Assembly: GCF_014205875.1 (NCBI RefSeq)
Contig: NZ_JACHEN010000019.1
Location: 1 to 64,000, forward strand
Source: Anaerosolibacter carboniphilus
GTDB taxonomy: Bacteria > Bacillota > Clostridia > Peptostreptococcales > Thermotaleaceae
DNA length: 64,000 bases
Reading direction: 5' to 3'
The notes below the pieces were generated by a model. The model did not search any database. It was not told the DNA's origin and saw only the letters and a program-made list of their open reading frames with translations. This document shows positions 36,959 through 46,106 of this stretch, piece after piece. Position 1 is the first letter of the stretch; each line of letters opens with the position of its first letter. Position numbers and translations under genes: made by a program.

Positions 36959-37720
36959 TTAACCAAATCTTCCCGTAATATAGTCTTCTGTTCTCTTATC
37001 CCTTGGTTTAGAAAAAATGTTATCTGTTAAATCTGTTTCTATAATTTCACCATTTAAGAAAAAGGAGGTGAAATCAGAAACTCTTCCTGCCTGCTGCATA
37101 TTATGGGTAACAATAACAATGGTATATTGCTTTTTCAGATCCTCGAGCAAATCTTCTATTTTCAAAGTGGAAATTGGATCTAATGCTGAGGTTGGTTCAT
37201 CCATCAACAATACATCTGGCTCAACTGCTAAGCATCTTGCTATACATAGTCTTTGCTGCTGACCACCTGAGAGTCCAAGGGCGGGTTTATCCAATCGCCC
37301 CTTCACCTCATCCCATAGTGCAGCTCCTCTAAGACTTTTCTCTACAATCTCATCAAGCGTTGATTTATTCTTCACCCCATGGATTTTCGGCCCATATGCA
37401 ACATTCTCATATACTGTCTTTGGAAAAGGATTCGGTTTCTGAAAAACCATTCCAACACTCTTTCTAAGCTGTATTAAGTCACATCTATCATCATAGATAT
37501 CTGCGCCATCCAAAAGAATTTCGCCTTTGATCTTCACATTATCTATCAAATCATTCATTCGATTCAAAGTTCTAATGAAGGTGGATTTACCGCAGCCTGA
37601 AGGTCCTATCAAAGCCGTCACTTTGTTTGCCATAATATCCAAATTAATATCTATTAAGGCTTGAAAATCACCATAAAAAAGATTCAAATTGTTTACCTTA
37701 ATTTTCGTCCTACTCGTCAT
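36959..37720 (-). CDS. pstB: Phosphate ABC transporter ATP-binding protein
   Basis: Powers phosphate import on the cytoplasmic face. It is 253 residues with Walker [10 protein letters not shown], signature LSGGQQQR, Walker [13 protein letters not shown] and the switch His in VIVTHNM. It follows pstA by 15 nt. Confidence 0.97.
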   Translation of the reverse strand: MTSRTKIKVNNLNLFYGDFQALIDINLDIMANKVTALIGPSGCGKSTFIRTLNRMNDLIDNVKIKGEILLDGADIYDDRCDLIQLRKSVGMVFQKPNPFPKTVYENVAYGPKIHGVKNKSTLDEIVEKSLRGAALWDEVKGRLDKPALGLSGGQQQRLCIARCLAVEPDVLLMDEPTSALDPISTLKIEDLLEDLKKQYTIVIVTHNMQQAGRVSDFTSFFLNGEIIETDLTDNIFSKPRDKRTEDYITGRFG

Positions 37721-37735
37721 CTTTCTTTCCCCCTT

Positions 37736-38620
37736 CTAAGCTTCAATCTTTGTTCTTTTCATATACTTATTGGCTAAAATATTAGCACTCAAGTTTATAA
37801 GTACTACAAATATGATTAAGACCGTAGCCGTTGCAAATGTCTTTTCTTTTGATAATCCTTCAGAAGCTAACAAATATAAATGTACAGACATCGTTCTCGT
37901 AGGATCCATAATAGACATCGGTACCCCTAAAGAGCTTCCTGCCGTCAACATAACCGCTGCGGTTTCTCCAACGGCTCGACCAATTCCTAGAATTAATCCT
38001 GTCAATATCCCAGATATACTACTTGGTAAAACTACCTTTATAATGGTCTGCCATTTTGTGGCTCCAAGGGCCAGGCTACCTTCTCTAAAGGATTGAGGTA
38101 CAGTCTTTAATGATTCCTCTGTCGTACGTATTAATGTTGGTAGGATCATGATCGCTAGGGTTAATCCACCTGATAGAATAGACCATCGGAATCCCAGCAA
38201 TATTACGAAGAATACAAAACCAAACAGACCAAATATAATGGATGGAATGCCCGCCAAGGTCTCAGTACCAAAGCGGATTATTTTTACCAGCTTCGTTTCT
38301 TTGGCATACTCTGTAAGATAAATTGCAGCCGCCACTCCAATGGGCGTTGCAATCGCAATAGACACTATTGTTAAATAAAATGTTCCTACGATGATTGAGA
38401 AAATACCTCCTTCTCTACCCATGCTGCTAGGTTCCTTTATAAAAAAATCAAAATCAAGATACTTCAAACCGTTCATTAAGACATAGCCTATAATCGATAC
38501 CAAAGCCACAAGTGTCAACAGAGCAGCGAGGTATATAGCAATGTAAGATATTTTTTCCTTTATGTTAATCTTTACTCTTTTGTTAGATACCATTATTTTA
38601 CTAGCTTGCATCTCCATCAT
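37736..38620 (-). CDS. pstA: Phosphate ABC transporter permease PstA
   Basis: Integral membrane half of the phosphate channel. It is 294 residues with six predicted membrane helices and the EAA-type loop (SLALGATKWQTIIKVVLPSS). Two adjacent ATGs follow AGGGAGGG. Only 1 nt separates it from pstC, so the two permeases are translated together. Confidence 0.95.
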   Translation of the reverse strand: MMEMQASKIMVSNKRVKINIKEKISYIAIYLAALLTLVALVSIIGYVLMNGLKYLDFDFFIKEPSSMGREGGIFSIIVGTFYLTIVSIAIATPIGVAAAIYLTEYAKETKLVKIIRFGTETLAGIPSIIFGLFGFVFFVILLGFRWSILSGGLTLAIMILPTLIRTTEESLKTVPQSFREGSLALGATKWQTIIKVVLPSSISGILTGLILGIGRAVGETAAVMLTAGSSLGVPMSIMDPTRTMSVHLYLLASEGLSKEKTFATATVLIIFVVLINLSANILANKYMKRTKIEA

Positions 38621-38621
38621 T

Positions 38622-39506
38622 TTATTCCCTCCCTAACTTTCTTGTTGTAAAGGTAGCTGTTACATTTAACAGCATGATAAATATGAATAGTATAATTCCA
38701 GTAGCAAAAAGGGCCTTTTGATGCACTGGTGTTGCATAACCCATCTCCATAGCAATTGTTCCCGTCATGGTAGCAACTGAGTCCAACGGACTTCCTGGTA
38801 TCTTTGGCATGTTCCCTGTAATTAGAATTACTGCCATAGTTTCTCCCACCGCTCTGCCCATGCCAAGAACAACGGAAGCAATAATGCCAGATTTTGCTGC
38901 AGGTACGATGACTCTTGAAATGGTTTCGAACTGAGAAGCACCTAATGCTAGAGAGCCTTGTTTATATTCAGTCGGCACTGCCCGAATTGAGTTTTCAGAG
39001 ATATTAATAATTGTAGGTAAAATCATCACAGCAAGGATCAAGGCCCCACCCAATATACTATATCCTGATGTAAATGCATCTGGATTAAATTTCTGAACAA
39101 TTGGCAAGACATACGTTCGGATCATTGGCACCAATACAGATAATCCAAAGAATCCATAAACAACGGATGGTATCCCAGCTAGCAATTCTATAGCAGGCTT
39201 AAATACTTTTACCAAGGGCTTCGGAGCAATTTCAGCTAGAAAGATGGCACATGCAATACCCATTGGCACTCCTATGATAAGCGCACCCACTGTCACAGAT
39301 ACTGAACCGATGATCATCGGTAAGGCTCCATAATTACCATTGGTCGGAGCCCAATTCGATCCAAATACAAAGTTCAGAATACCATAATCAAGTAGTAATG
39401 GTAATCCTTCCCTAAAGATGAAGAATGTAATTAGAAAAACGGATAATGTTGCTGCTGTGGCACTAATAAAAAGTATCATTTCTATTGCTTTTTCATACTT
39501 CTTCAT
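38622..39506 (-). CDS. pstC: Phosphate ABC transporter permease PstC
   Basis: Partner permease of PstA, 294 residues with six helices and the EAA-type loop GSLALGASQFETISRVIVPAAKSG. It lies beyond the pstS terminator and has a second PhoP-box-like array upstream (39572-39599), so it may be transcribed partly on its own. Confidence 0.95.
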   Translation of the reverse strand: MKKYEKAIEMILFISATAATLSVFLITFFIFREGLPLLLDYGILNFVFGSNWAPTNGNYGALPMIIGSVSVTVGALIIGVPMGIACAIFLAEIAPKPLVKVFKPAIELLAGIPSVVYGFFGLSVLVPMIRTYVLPIVQKFNPDAFTSGYSILGGALILAVMILPTIINISENSIRAVPTEYKQGSLALGASQFETISRVIVPAAKSGIIASVVLGMGRAVGETMAVILITGNMPKIPGSPLDSVATMTGTIAMEMGYATPVHQKALFATGIILFIFIMLLNVTATFTTRKLGRE

Positions 39507-39571
39507 GGTACGTCTCCCTCCAGATATCTTTCATTCCCAGTTATCATTTTATTGGCAATTCGTTAGTGAAA

Positions 39572-39599
39572 GATTAAGCTGAAGTTAAATCTATGTTAA
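39572..39599 (-). promoter_or_regulatory. Second PhoP-box-like array before pstC
   Basis: Minus-strand TTAACA, TTAACT and TTAATC lie at exact 11-nt intervals (39599-39594, 39588-39583, 39577-39572), the spacing of PhoP-binding repeats. A TAAAAT box lies about 20 nt downstream. Confidence 0.6.
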
Positions 39600-39631
39600 A
39601 TGTTTTAAGCGTGCTATTTTTGAAAAAAGCT

Positions 39632-39664
39632 AAAAAAATAAAGACGGCTTAACCGTCTTTATTT
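39632..39664 (-). terminator. Terminator between pstS and pstC
   Basis: AAATAAAGACGG pairs with CCGTCTTTATTT over a 5-nt loop, ending in T7 on the minus strand. Partial readthrough would give high PstS and lower PstCAB. Confidence 0.9.
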
Positions 39665-39711
39665 TCTATGAGAAAATGGGAGGATTATCTCAATTTCTGA
39701 ATGAATCAGAT

Positions 39712-40584
39712 TTATTTAACTGAAATGAATTCTTGCCCAACAATCTCCTGACCTTCTGCGCTCATGATGAATTCAATAAATGCTTTTACTACATCACTTT
39801 CTTCGCCATTTGTTAGGTATAAGAAAGGTCTTGAGATTTTGAATGTGCCATTTTTTGCATTTTCTTCTGTAGCTTCAACACCTTCAACTTTAACAGTCTT
39901 CACAGTATCGTCCAACGCTCCCATTGAAACATATCCAATGGAATCTGGTGTGTTCGCTACGGTTTGCTTAACAGCTCCTGTTGATGGCTGTACTAAAGCA
40001 TTTTTTGTTGTTAAATCCGCTTTGTTTCCAGATGCATCTTTACCCTCTACACCTGTAATTTCAATAAATGCACCTCTTGTACCAGAACCTTCCTCTCTTG
40101 ATACAACTGTAATTGGTTTGTCTTCTCCACCAAGTTCTTTCCAGTTCGTAATTTCACCAGTAAATATTTTCTTAATTTGCTCAATTGTCAAATCTTCAAC
40201 CTTACTTGTTGGGTTAACAACTACAGCAATACCATCTTTTGCTATTACATATTCTTTCAGTCCTGCAGCTTTTTCTTCTTCTTTTAGTTCTCTTGAAGAC
40301 ATACCAATGTCAACAATTTTATCGATGGCTGATTTAACACCTACGCTAGAACCGCCACCTTGCACTTCTATTTGAACATCTGGATTCTTTTCTTTAAAAA
40401 CTGCTGCCAATTCATCTGACAATGGTTGTACTGACGTAGAACCAGCAATAACAACCTTACCCGTTAGTGTTGCTTCCCCTTGCTCTGCTTCTTGTTGTGG
40501 CTGTTCAGGTGCTTTTTGACCGCATCCAGCTAACAACCCTACTGCTAACATAAGTACAAGTGCCAATGATAAAATCTTTTTCAT
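39712..40584 (-). CDS. pstS: Phosphate-binding lipoprotein PstS
   Basis: Captures phosphate outside the cell for PstCAB. It is 290 residues: a lipoprotein signal with lipobox LLAGC (Cys21), a Q/E/P-rich linker, and a phosphate-binding fold with AGSTSVQPLSD, QGGGSSVG and SREEGSGTRGAF as substrate loops. It is preceded by a PhoP-box promoter and followed by a strong terminator. Confidence 0.96.
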   Translation of the reverse strand: MKKILSLALVLMLAVGLLAGCGQKAPEQPQQEAEQGEATLTGKVVIAGSTSVQPLSDELAAVFKEKNPDVQIEVQGGGSSVGVKSAIDKIVDIGMSSRELKEEEKAAGLKEYVIAKDGIAVVVNPTSKVEDLTIEQIKKIFTGEITNWKELGGEDKPITVVSREEGSGTRGAFIEITGVEGKDASGNKADLTTKNALVQPSTGAVKQTVANTPDSIGYVSMGALDDTVKTVKVEGVEATEENAKNGTFKISRPFLYLTNGEESDVVKAFIEFIMSAEGQEIVGQEFISVK

Positions 40585-40678
40585 TTTTAATTTCCCCCAT
40601 TCATTTTGCTATTTCAAAATCTAAAGTTTCTTTCCTCCCTGTATTTGTGAACCTTTTTTATTCCTGCTCACAAATAAT

Positions 40679-40721
40679 AGTATAGTAGGGGTATGTTAAG
40701 ACAACATAAAAGAAATGTTAA
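40679..40721 (-). promoter_or_regulatory. PhoP-box promoter of pstS
   Basis: Three repeats TTAACA, TTTATG, TTAACA at exact 11-nt intervals (40721-40694) on the minus strand, then TATACT 9 nt further on. This is the layout of a Gram-positive PhoP box overlapping the minus-35 region, as expected beside phoP-phoR. Confidence 0.75.
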
Positions 40722-40804
40722 ATCCCCGTAAATTCATCTACAAAATCGCATGTTGCTATCGCAACTGCTTATGACGCCGACAGTATATGAATTTCTCCCA
40801 AAAT

Positions 40805-40830
40805 AAAAAAGCTAGAAAACTAGCTTTTTT
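40805..40830 (-). terminator. Terminator after phoR
   Basis: An 11-bp stem (AAAAAAGCTAG with CTAGCTTTTTT) and 4-nt loop, overlapping the phoR stop and followed by ATTTT. Confidence 0.85.
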
Positions 40831-42607
40831 GCTCAATAATAGGAATGCGGACAGTAAATTCTGTTCCCTTGTCGATTTCACTCTGCACTCTTATGTCCCC
40901 ATTAAACGACATCACAATGTGTTTTACGATAGCCAAGCCTAAACCTGTTCCTCCTACCTTTCTTGATCTCGCCTTATCTACCCTATAAAATCGCTCAAAT
41001 AATCGCGGTATATCCTGTTTGGGAATACCAATCCCAGTGTCCTTTACCACTAAAAAAATATTATCATACTTTTTGTAAACCAAGACCTTCACAACACCAT
41101 GATCTGGCGTATATTTCATGGCATTCTCAATGAGATTTAGCATCATTTGCTTAAACCGATCCCGGTTTCCGATGATCGTTGGCAAGCTTGATTCAATCTC
41201 CGTGACATAGTGAATATGCTTTTGAAGAACGAGTCCTTCGACCATATTATTAATTTCCATAATTACCTCATTCACACTGATCTCCTCACGGGTAAGGGGA
41301 AATTTATTGTTCTCTATGGCCGATAAGCTAAGCAAATCATCTATCAATCTTCGCAATCTTTCCGTCTCTATTTCAATAATATCTAGAAATCTATTTCTAA
41401 CCTTCTCATTTTCTATGGCTCCGCCTTTTAATGTCTCAATAAATCCAGTAATTGAGGTCAGCGGTGTCTTCAATTCATGGGACACATTTGCAACAAATTC
41501 AGATCTCATGTTTTCCAACTTTCTCATTTCCGTTACATCTTGAATCAAGGCCATAATGCCAATAATTCGATTTGGATCAACATCCAATCGAATAAAGTTC
41601 GTGTAAATTTTTAAGATCTTTGTCTCTGGATAGTCTATAGCAATTTCCTTTTGTCCAATACTCTGGGTATTCAACATATCCTTTAGCACATCATGAAGCT
41701 TATTACTTCGAATTACTTCTAGTATATGCTTACCAATCACATCATCCGCGTCAATCTTGAACAAAGATTTGGCTACCGCATTCATAAGAATAATCTTATA
41801 ACCATTATCCACCGCAAATAGAGCCTCATTCATACTGCTCAAAGTAGACTGTAACTTCGTATTCTTATCCCAAAGTTCTGAGATTGTTTCATTCAGCTTT
41901 GCTGCCATAATATTAAATGTATCTGCTAAAATACCAATTTCATCACTACTCTTTACGTACACTCTATTTTTAAAATCTCCATTTGCAATTTTCTGAGCAG
42001 TTTGAGTAATCTCTTTAATAGGCTTCGTTACACTATTTACATAACGATATCCTAAAATTGTGGCAACAATGGCACCACAAAATGCTGCAATCAGGGTATT
42101 TTGTAGTAGCCTCATATTTAATCTGTCAATCTCTACCAACGGGAATGCCAATCGCGTTACACCATAGATCCGCTCCTCAATAATGATAGGGATTGCCACA
42201 TATAAATAGTTACTTTCAGTCGTTGTACTGTAGCGGTTGCTTTTGCCAATTTTCCCGTTTAAAGCTTCTTGGACCTCCGGGCGATATAGATGGCTCTCAA
42301 TATTAGGAAGTTGTTCAGGGCGAATTTCTGAATCTCCAATTACGATACCATTATTATTAATAAACGTTACCCTTGCATTTACTTGTTTTGCATACCTATT
42401 GGCTAACTCAGGAAATTCAATCTGATAGAAAGAATCTTCTTTAATTCTATCCTCTACAAACTGATTTACCAAATTACCATTACTCACCAAGGTTCTTTCA
42501 ATAGTTTCTATATAACTGCCCTTCATAAAGCCTAAGGTAAGAACCCCAGAAATGATAATACCTACCAATAATAGAATTGTATATGTTATAAATATCTTCC
42601 GTTGCAT
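40820..42607 (-). CDS. phoR: Phosphate sensor histidine kinase
   Basis: Membrane sensor kinase paired with PhoP. It is 595 residues: helix at 7-27, an extracellular sensor domain (about 28-168), second helix at 169-190, HAMP (about 190-243), PAS (about 255-360), then the dimerisation domain with SHELKTP (His377) and the ATPase domain (N-box, GTGLGLAIVKHI). It starts next to the phoP stop and belongs to the phoP-phoR-pst cluster. Confidence 0.94.
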   Translation of the reverse strand: MQRKIFITYTILLLVGIIISGVLTLGFMKGSYIETIERTLVSNGNLVNQFVEDRIKEDSFYQIEFPELANRYAKQVNARVTFINNNGIVIGDSEIRPEQLPNIESHLYRPEVQEALNGKIGKSNRYSTTTESNYLYVAIPIIIEERIYGVTRLAFPLVEIDRLNMRLLQNTLIAAFCGAIVATILGYRYVNSVTKPIKEITQTAQKIANGDFKNRVYVKSSDEIGILADTFNIMAAKLNETISELWDKNTKLQSTLSSMNEALFAVDNGYKIILMNAVAKSLFKIDADDVIGKHILEVIRSNKLHDVLKDMLNTQSIGQKEIAIDYPETKILKIYTNFIRLDVDPNRIIGIMALIQDVTEMRKLENMRSEFVANVSHELKTPLTSITGFIETLKGGAIENEKVRNRFLDIIEIETERLRRLIDDLLSLSAIENNKFPLTREEISVNEVIMEINNMVEGLVLQKHIHYVTEIESSLPTIIGNRDRFKQMMLNLIENAMKYTPDHGVVKVLVYKKYDNIFLVVKDTGIGIPKQDIPRLFERFYRVDKARSRKVGGTGLGLAIVKHIVMSFNGDIRVQSEIDKGTEFTVRIPIIEQKS

Positions 42608-43309
42608 CTATTTCACCTGTTTCATTTTATAGCCAATACCTCTTATCGTCTCTATATATACTGGGTGTCGGTCATTATCTTCAATTTTCTTCCGTAGATG
42701 CCTTATGTGAACATCCACAGTTCTTGTTTCACCAAAGTAATCGTATCCCCACACTTCATCTAATAGAAGGTTTCTTGATAATACCTTTCCACGGTTTTCT
42801 GCAAGGATCTTTAACAACTCAAACTCCTTTAATGTAAGTTCAAGAACTTTCGATCCCTTCATCACTTCATGCTTCTCAGTATCAATAACAATATCATGGA
42901 CTTTAATAATTTTTCCAACTTCTTTAGGAACTTCCTCGAATCTCCTCAGCACTGCTTTTATTCTCGCCGTCAGTTCCCTTACACTAAAAGGCTTTGTCAA
43001 GTAATCATCAGCACCTAGCTCTAGCCCTAGTACTTTATCCGTTTCTTCACTTTTTGCTGTAAGCATAATAATAGGAATCTTACTGGTTTTCTCGTTGTTT
43101 CTGATTTTCTTGCATGCCTCGAAACCATCTATTCCTGGTAACATCAAATCCAAGATGATTACGTCGGGAACTTCCTCCACGGCCAACCGAATCGCATCTT
43201 CCCCATTATCGCTGGTGGTAACATCGAATCCACTATTTTCTAAATTGAACTGAATCAGTTCCACAATATGCTGTTCATCATCTACTACCAGGACTTTCTT
43301 TCTGCTCAT
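42608..43309 (-). CDS. phoP: Phosphate response regulator
   Basis: OmpR/PhoB-type activator of the pst genes. It is 233 residues with receiver domain residues Asp10, Asp11, phospho-acceptor Asp54 and the KPF lysine, then a winged-helix DNA-binding domain (GYKM end). I start at the ATG at 43309 after AGGAGAG; 32 codons run upstream into pgeF without support. It probably binds the repeats before pstS and pstC. Confidence 0.95.
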   Translation of the reverse strand: MSRKKVLVVDDEQHIVELIQFNLENSGFDVTTSDNGEDAIRLAVEEVPDVIILDLMLPGIDGFEACKKIRNNEKTSKIPIIMLTAKSEETDKVLGLELGADDYLTKPFSVRELTARIKAVLRRFEEVPKEVGKIIKVHDIVIDTEKHEVMKGSKVLELTLKEFELLKILAENRGKVLSRNLLLDEVWGYDYFGETRTVDVHIRHLRKKIEDNDRHPVYIETIRGIGYKMKQVK

Positions 43310-43331
43310 AAAATCTCTCCTTTCTGCATCT

Positions 43332-44150
43332 TCATCTAAGCTGTAAAATTCCTGCCATTCTCCCCGTCTTACCTCTATCAGCACGATGGGAAAACAATAT
43401 ATCATGATTACATTGTGTACATATCTTACCTATTGTTATATTTCTTTCTAAAATACCTATTTCCTCTAGGGCAGATTTATTTGCTTCCCATAAATCCAGC
43501 ATGTACTTATTATCTCCCTTGGAAATTACAAATTTACTGGGGTTTGTAAAATATTTGTTAAATTGATCAATCACAACCTGATCCACTTCATAGCAGCATT
43601 TTCCTATGGAAGGTCCTATAGCGACAACACAATCCTGTGGATCTGTGGAAAATTTCTCAATCATAGTTTTGATTACTTTTGAACCTATTTTAAGTACTGT
43701 TCCTTTCCATCCAGCATGGGCCAAAGCGATAACTTTCTTATTAGGATCTAAAAAAAATATAGGTACACAATCTGCATATAGTGTCACTAAAGCGATATTT
43801 CTCTCATTTGTGACGAGGGCATCAATTCCTTGTATATCACTATTTAATAGAATGCCTTTACCTCGATCTTCACTTCTCACAATTCTAATTCGATCACTAT
43901 GAACTTGATCTGATAATACCAGATTCTCTACTGGAATATTTAAAGCATCACAGACAATTTTATAGTTTTCACGAACGTTTTCCACCGTATCGCCTGTTTT
44001 AAAGCTAAGGTTGAGGGAGGTATTATCCCCATCACTCACACCTCCTATTCTACTGGTAAAGCAATGGGTTACCAGACCAGACGCTTCGAAAGACGGTATT
44101 GTAAAATAAGATAAATTGTTATAATGGTTTATTTTGAGGCTATTAAACAT
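43332..44150 (-). CDS. pgeF: Purine nucleoside phosphorylase / PgeF (YlmD, laccase-domain)
   Basis: YfiH/DUF152-type protein; homologues cleave purine nucleosides and edit mislinked peptidoglycan precursors. It is 272 residues with copper/zinc-site histidines in SDQVHSD, a Cys in YADCVPI and HAGWKG. I start at the ATG at 44150 after GAGAGGATAAG; the frame runs 34 codons further upstream. In Bacillus ylmD follows ylmC in the sigG region, as here. Confidence 0.9.
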   Translation of the reverse strand: MFNSLKINHYNNLSYFTIPSFEASGLVTHCFTSRIGGVSDGDNTSLNLSFKTGDTVENVRENYKIVCDALNIPVENLVLSDQVHSDRIRIVRSEDRGKGILLNSDIQGIDALVTNERNIALVTLYADCVPIFFLDPNKKVIALAHAGWKGTVLKIGSKVIKTMIEKFSTDPQDCVVAIGPSIGKCCYEVDQVVIDQFNKYFTNPSKFVISKGDNKYMLDLWEANKSALEEIGILERNITIGKICTQCNHDILFSHRADRGKTGRMAGILQLR

Positions 44151-44201
44151 CTTATCCTCTCCTCGATATAATATTTTTGTATTACTCTGGAATAAAGAAT
44201 A

Positions 44202-44222
44202 GCAAGTTGTATCACAACTTGC
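44202..44222 (-). terminator. Weak terminator after nrdR
   Basis: A 9-bp perfect stem (GCAAGTTGT/ACAACTTGC) with 3-nt loop, followed by TATTCTTTATT on the minus strand. The U-tract is imperfect, so pgeF may still be read through. Confidence 0.55.
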
Positions 44223-44241
44223 CCCCTCTTTATCGAATATT

Positions 44242-44697
44242 CTACTTTTCATTCAATAGCTTTTTTAGTTCTTCCATAAATGTATTGATATCCTTAAACT
44301 GTCTATAAACAGAGGCAAATCGTACATAGGCTACTTCGTCTAAATCCTTTAAGCAGTTCATCACCAGTTCACCAATGTAGGTACTGGTAATTTCCTTTTC
44401 CATGGTGTTATGCATATCTCTTTCAACATCATCAATGATCGCTTCAATATGCTTCATGGATACAGGTCGCTTTTCACAGGCTCTAATGATGCCATTTAGA
44501 ACTTTATTTCTATTATATGCCTCTCTGGTGCCGTCCTTCTTCACAACCATCAACGGTATTTCTTCTACCTTTTCATAAGTCGTAAACCTTTTTCTACATT
44601 TCCCGCATTCTCTTCTACGTCGAATTGCCTGTCCTTCTTCTGTAGGTCTTGAATCTACAACTTTCGTTTCGAAATATTCACAAAATGGACAATTCAT
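44242..44697 (-). CDS. nrdR: Ribonucleotide reductase repressor NrdR
   Basis: ATP/dATP-sensing repressor of ribonucleotide reductase genes. It is 151 residues: an N-terminal zinc ribbon (C3-x2-C6, then C-x2-C near 31-34) and an ATP-cone domain ([17 protein letters not shown]). I use the ATG at 44697 after GGAGGATTAGGTG; a GTG lies one codon earlier. No NRD genes are near; this is a common place for nrdR in Clostridia. Confidence 0.95.
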   Translation of the reverse strand: MNCPFCEYFETKVVDSRPTEEGQAIRRRRECGKCRKRFTTYEKVEEIPLMVVKKDGTREAYNRNKVLNGIIRACEKRPVSMKHIEAIIDDVERDMHNTMEKEITSTYIGELVMNCLKDLDEVAYVRFASVYRQFKDINTFMEELKKLLNEK

Positions 44698-44758
44698 CAC
44701 CTAATCCTCCTGCAGCTTGATGTATTGGTCAAACCCACCAACACCTGGTGCTAATTAG

Positions 44759-44787
44759 ATTATATTATACGAAATATGGTATGTCCA
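44759..44787 (-). promoter_or_regulatory. Sigma-A promoter candidate for nrdR
   Basis: TGGACA, a 17-nt spacer and TATAAT on the minus strand, about 60 nt upstream of nrdR. Confidence 0.6.
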
Positions 44788-44816
44788 CTTGCATTTTGAA
44801 AATCTTCTCATCCTTG

Positions 44817-45098
44817 TTAAAGTTCATCATGAAAAGCATCCTGTTCTTCTTTTGTTACAATTACATCATTGATCTCAACCAAAATAACATCCATACCTAT
44901 TTTACGAATCTCATTCCAAGTAATATAGTAATCATGATCTTTTCCAAAGAAACCAAGGAACTTACCAGGTCCAGGAACAACCAGTGCATCTATACGTCCT
45001 TTTTCTAAATTGACTTCAATATCTGATATAAACCCCAATCTTCGCCCATCGACCATATTGATGATTTCTTTTTGGCGCAAATCAGTTGTACTAATCAT
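44817..45098 (-). CDS. YlmC/YmxH-family PRC-barrel sporulation protein
   Basis: Small PRC-barrel-like protein (93 residues) of the YlmC/YmxH family, found beside sigG in spore formers; function unknown. The block LGFISDIEVNLEKGRIDALVVPG and the KDHDYYITWNEI end are typical. It follows sigG with its own terminator between, so it may be separate or read through. Confidence 0.85.
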   Translation of the reverse strand: MISTTDLRQKEIINMVDGRRLGFISDIEVNLEKGRIDALVVPGPGKFLGFFGKDHDYYITWNEIRKIGMDVILVEINDVIVTKEEQDAFHDEL

Positions 45099-45182
45099 AA
45101 TTTCACCTACTTTCGTTTATTCATATACTTTTATATAAATATATATATAGGCTTGACTCATGTTATATGAATAAATCTGAAT

Positions 45183-45215
45183 AAAAAAACAAAAGCAATA
45201 TACTGCTTTTGTTTT
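45183..45215 (-). terminator. Terminator after sigG
   Basis: A 12-bp perfect stem (AAAACAAAAGCA with TGCTTTTGTTTT) and 6-nt loop, followed by TTTTTTTAT on the minus strand, at the sigG stop. Confidence 0.85.
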
Positions 45216-45987
45216 ATATGTACTTTCTCATATGTTTTAACGCTGTTTTTTCTAGTCTTGATACTTGAGCCTGAGATATTCCGATTTCATCAGCTACCTC
45301 CATTTGTGTACGTCCCTCAAAAAACCGCAATGTTAATATCAACTTTTCACGATCACTCAACTTTCTCAGCGCTTCTCTCAGCGCAATTCCTTCTAGCCAA
45401 ACCTCATCTTCACTTTTTTCATCACTTACTTGATCCATCACAAAAATGGCATCACCACTATCATGATAGATAGGTTCAAACAGCGATATGGGATCTTGAA
45501 TAGCATCTAAAGCAAATACAACTTCTTCCCGAGGAATATTTAACTCTTTTGCAATTTCAGACACGGTAGGTTCTTTAGAATTCTTATTGATTAACTGATC
45601 CCTTATTTGAAGTGCTTTGTAGGCTGTATCCCGTAAGGACCTGCTTACACGAATGGCATTGTTATCCCTTAGGTATCTTCTAATTTCGCCAATAATCATC
45701 GGTACTGCATAGGTTGAAAATTTAACATTTTGCGTTAAATCAAAATTATCTATTGCCTTTATTAATCCAATACATCCCACTTGAAATAAATCATCAACAT
45801 GTTCACCACGATTGTTAAATCTTTGGATAACGCTCAGAACTAATCTTAAGTTGCCCTGAATGAATTTTTCTCTAGCTGACATATCGCCTTCGTGGATTTT
45901 TTTAAACAGCTGTCGCATTTCTGCATTGGTTAGTACAGGGAGTTTTGACGTATTCACACCACAAATTTCTACTTTGTTTATATGCAT
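45214..45987 (-). CDS. sigG: Late forespore sigma factor G
   Basis: Directs late forespore transcription after engulfment. It is 257 residues with the family start NKVEICGVNTSKLPVL, region 2 (DLFQVGCIGLIKAIDNFD, FSTYAVPMIIGEIRRYLRD), region 3 and region 4 (ISQAQVSRLEKTALKHMR). I start at the ATG at 45987 after GGAGG; the frame adds 20 codons upstream without support. A consensus-like sigma-F promoter lies in the sigE-sigG gap. Confidence 0.97.
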   Translation of the reverse strand: MHINKVEICGVNTSKLPVLTNAEMRQLFKKIHEGDMSAREKFIQGNLRLVLSVIQRFNNRGEHVDDLFQVGCIGLIKAIDNFDLTQNVKFSTYAVPMIIGEIRRYLRDNNAIRVSRSLRDTAYKALQIRDQLINKNSKEPTVSEIAKELNIPREEVVFALDAIQDPISLFEPIYHDSGDAIFVMDQVSDEKSEDEVWLEGIALREALRKLSDREKLILTLRFFEGRTQMEVADEIGISQAQVSRLEKTALKHMRKYI

Positions 45988-46033
45988 GACAATTCCTCCA
46001 GCTCTATGGATTATTGCCCCCCTACATTTTAAA

Positions 46034-46062
46034 ATTATTGCCGTCAACCTTTTTGTTTATAC
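46034..46062 (-). promoter_or_regulatory. Sigma-F promoter candidate for sigG
   Basis: GTATA, 15 nt, then GGCAATAAT on the minus strand fits the sigma-F pattern I recall from Bacillus (GYATA and GGNNANAHT) at every defined position. It lies about 47 nt upstream of sigG, matching the known forespore control of sigG. Confidence 0.65.
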
Positions 46063-46085
46063 CTGTTTTTTCATCCAAAAACTTT

Positions 46086-46106
46086 AAAAGCAGCCCTTAA
46101 GCTGCT
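46086..46106 (-). terminator. Stem-loop at the sigE stop
   Basis: AGCAGC pairs with GCTGCT across 6 nt, followed by TTTAAAGTTTTT. Weak, partial termination likely between sigE and sigG. Confidence 0.5.

Noticed and set aside
39764..40375. 203-codon plus-strand frame
   Set aside because: Exact antisense of pstS with no ribosome site and low-complexity Ser/Thr/Pro composition; shadow of the real gene.
40735..40790. Copy of the priA-coaBC repeat element near pstS
   Set aside because: Only short similarity (GCTATCGCAAC and GACGCC); too little to call a second copy.
43310..43405. N-terminal extension of phoP
   Set aside because: Lies within the 3' end of pgeF; the receiver domain begins at the ATG at 43309 with a good ribosome site.
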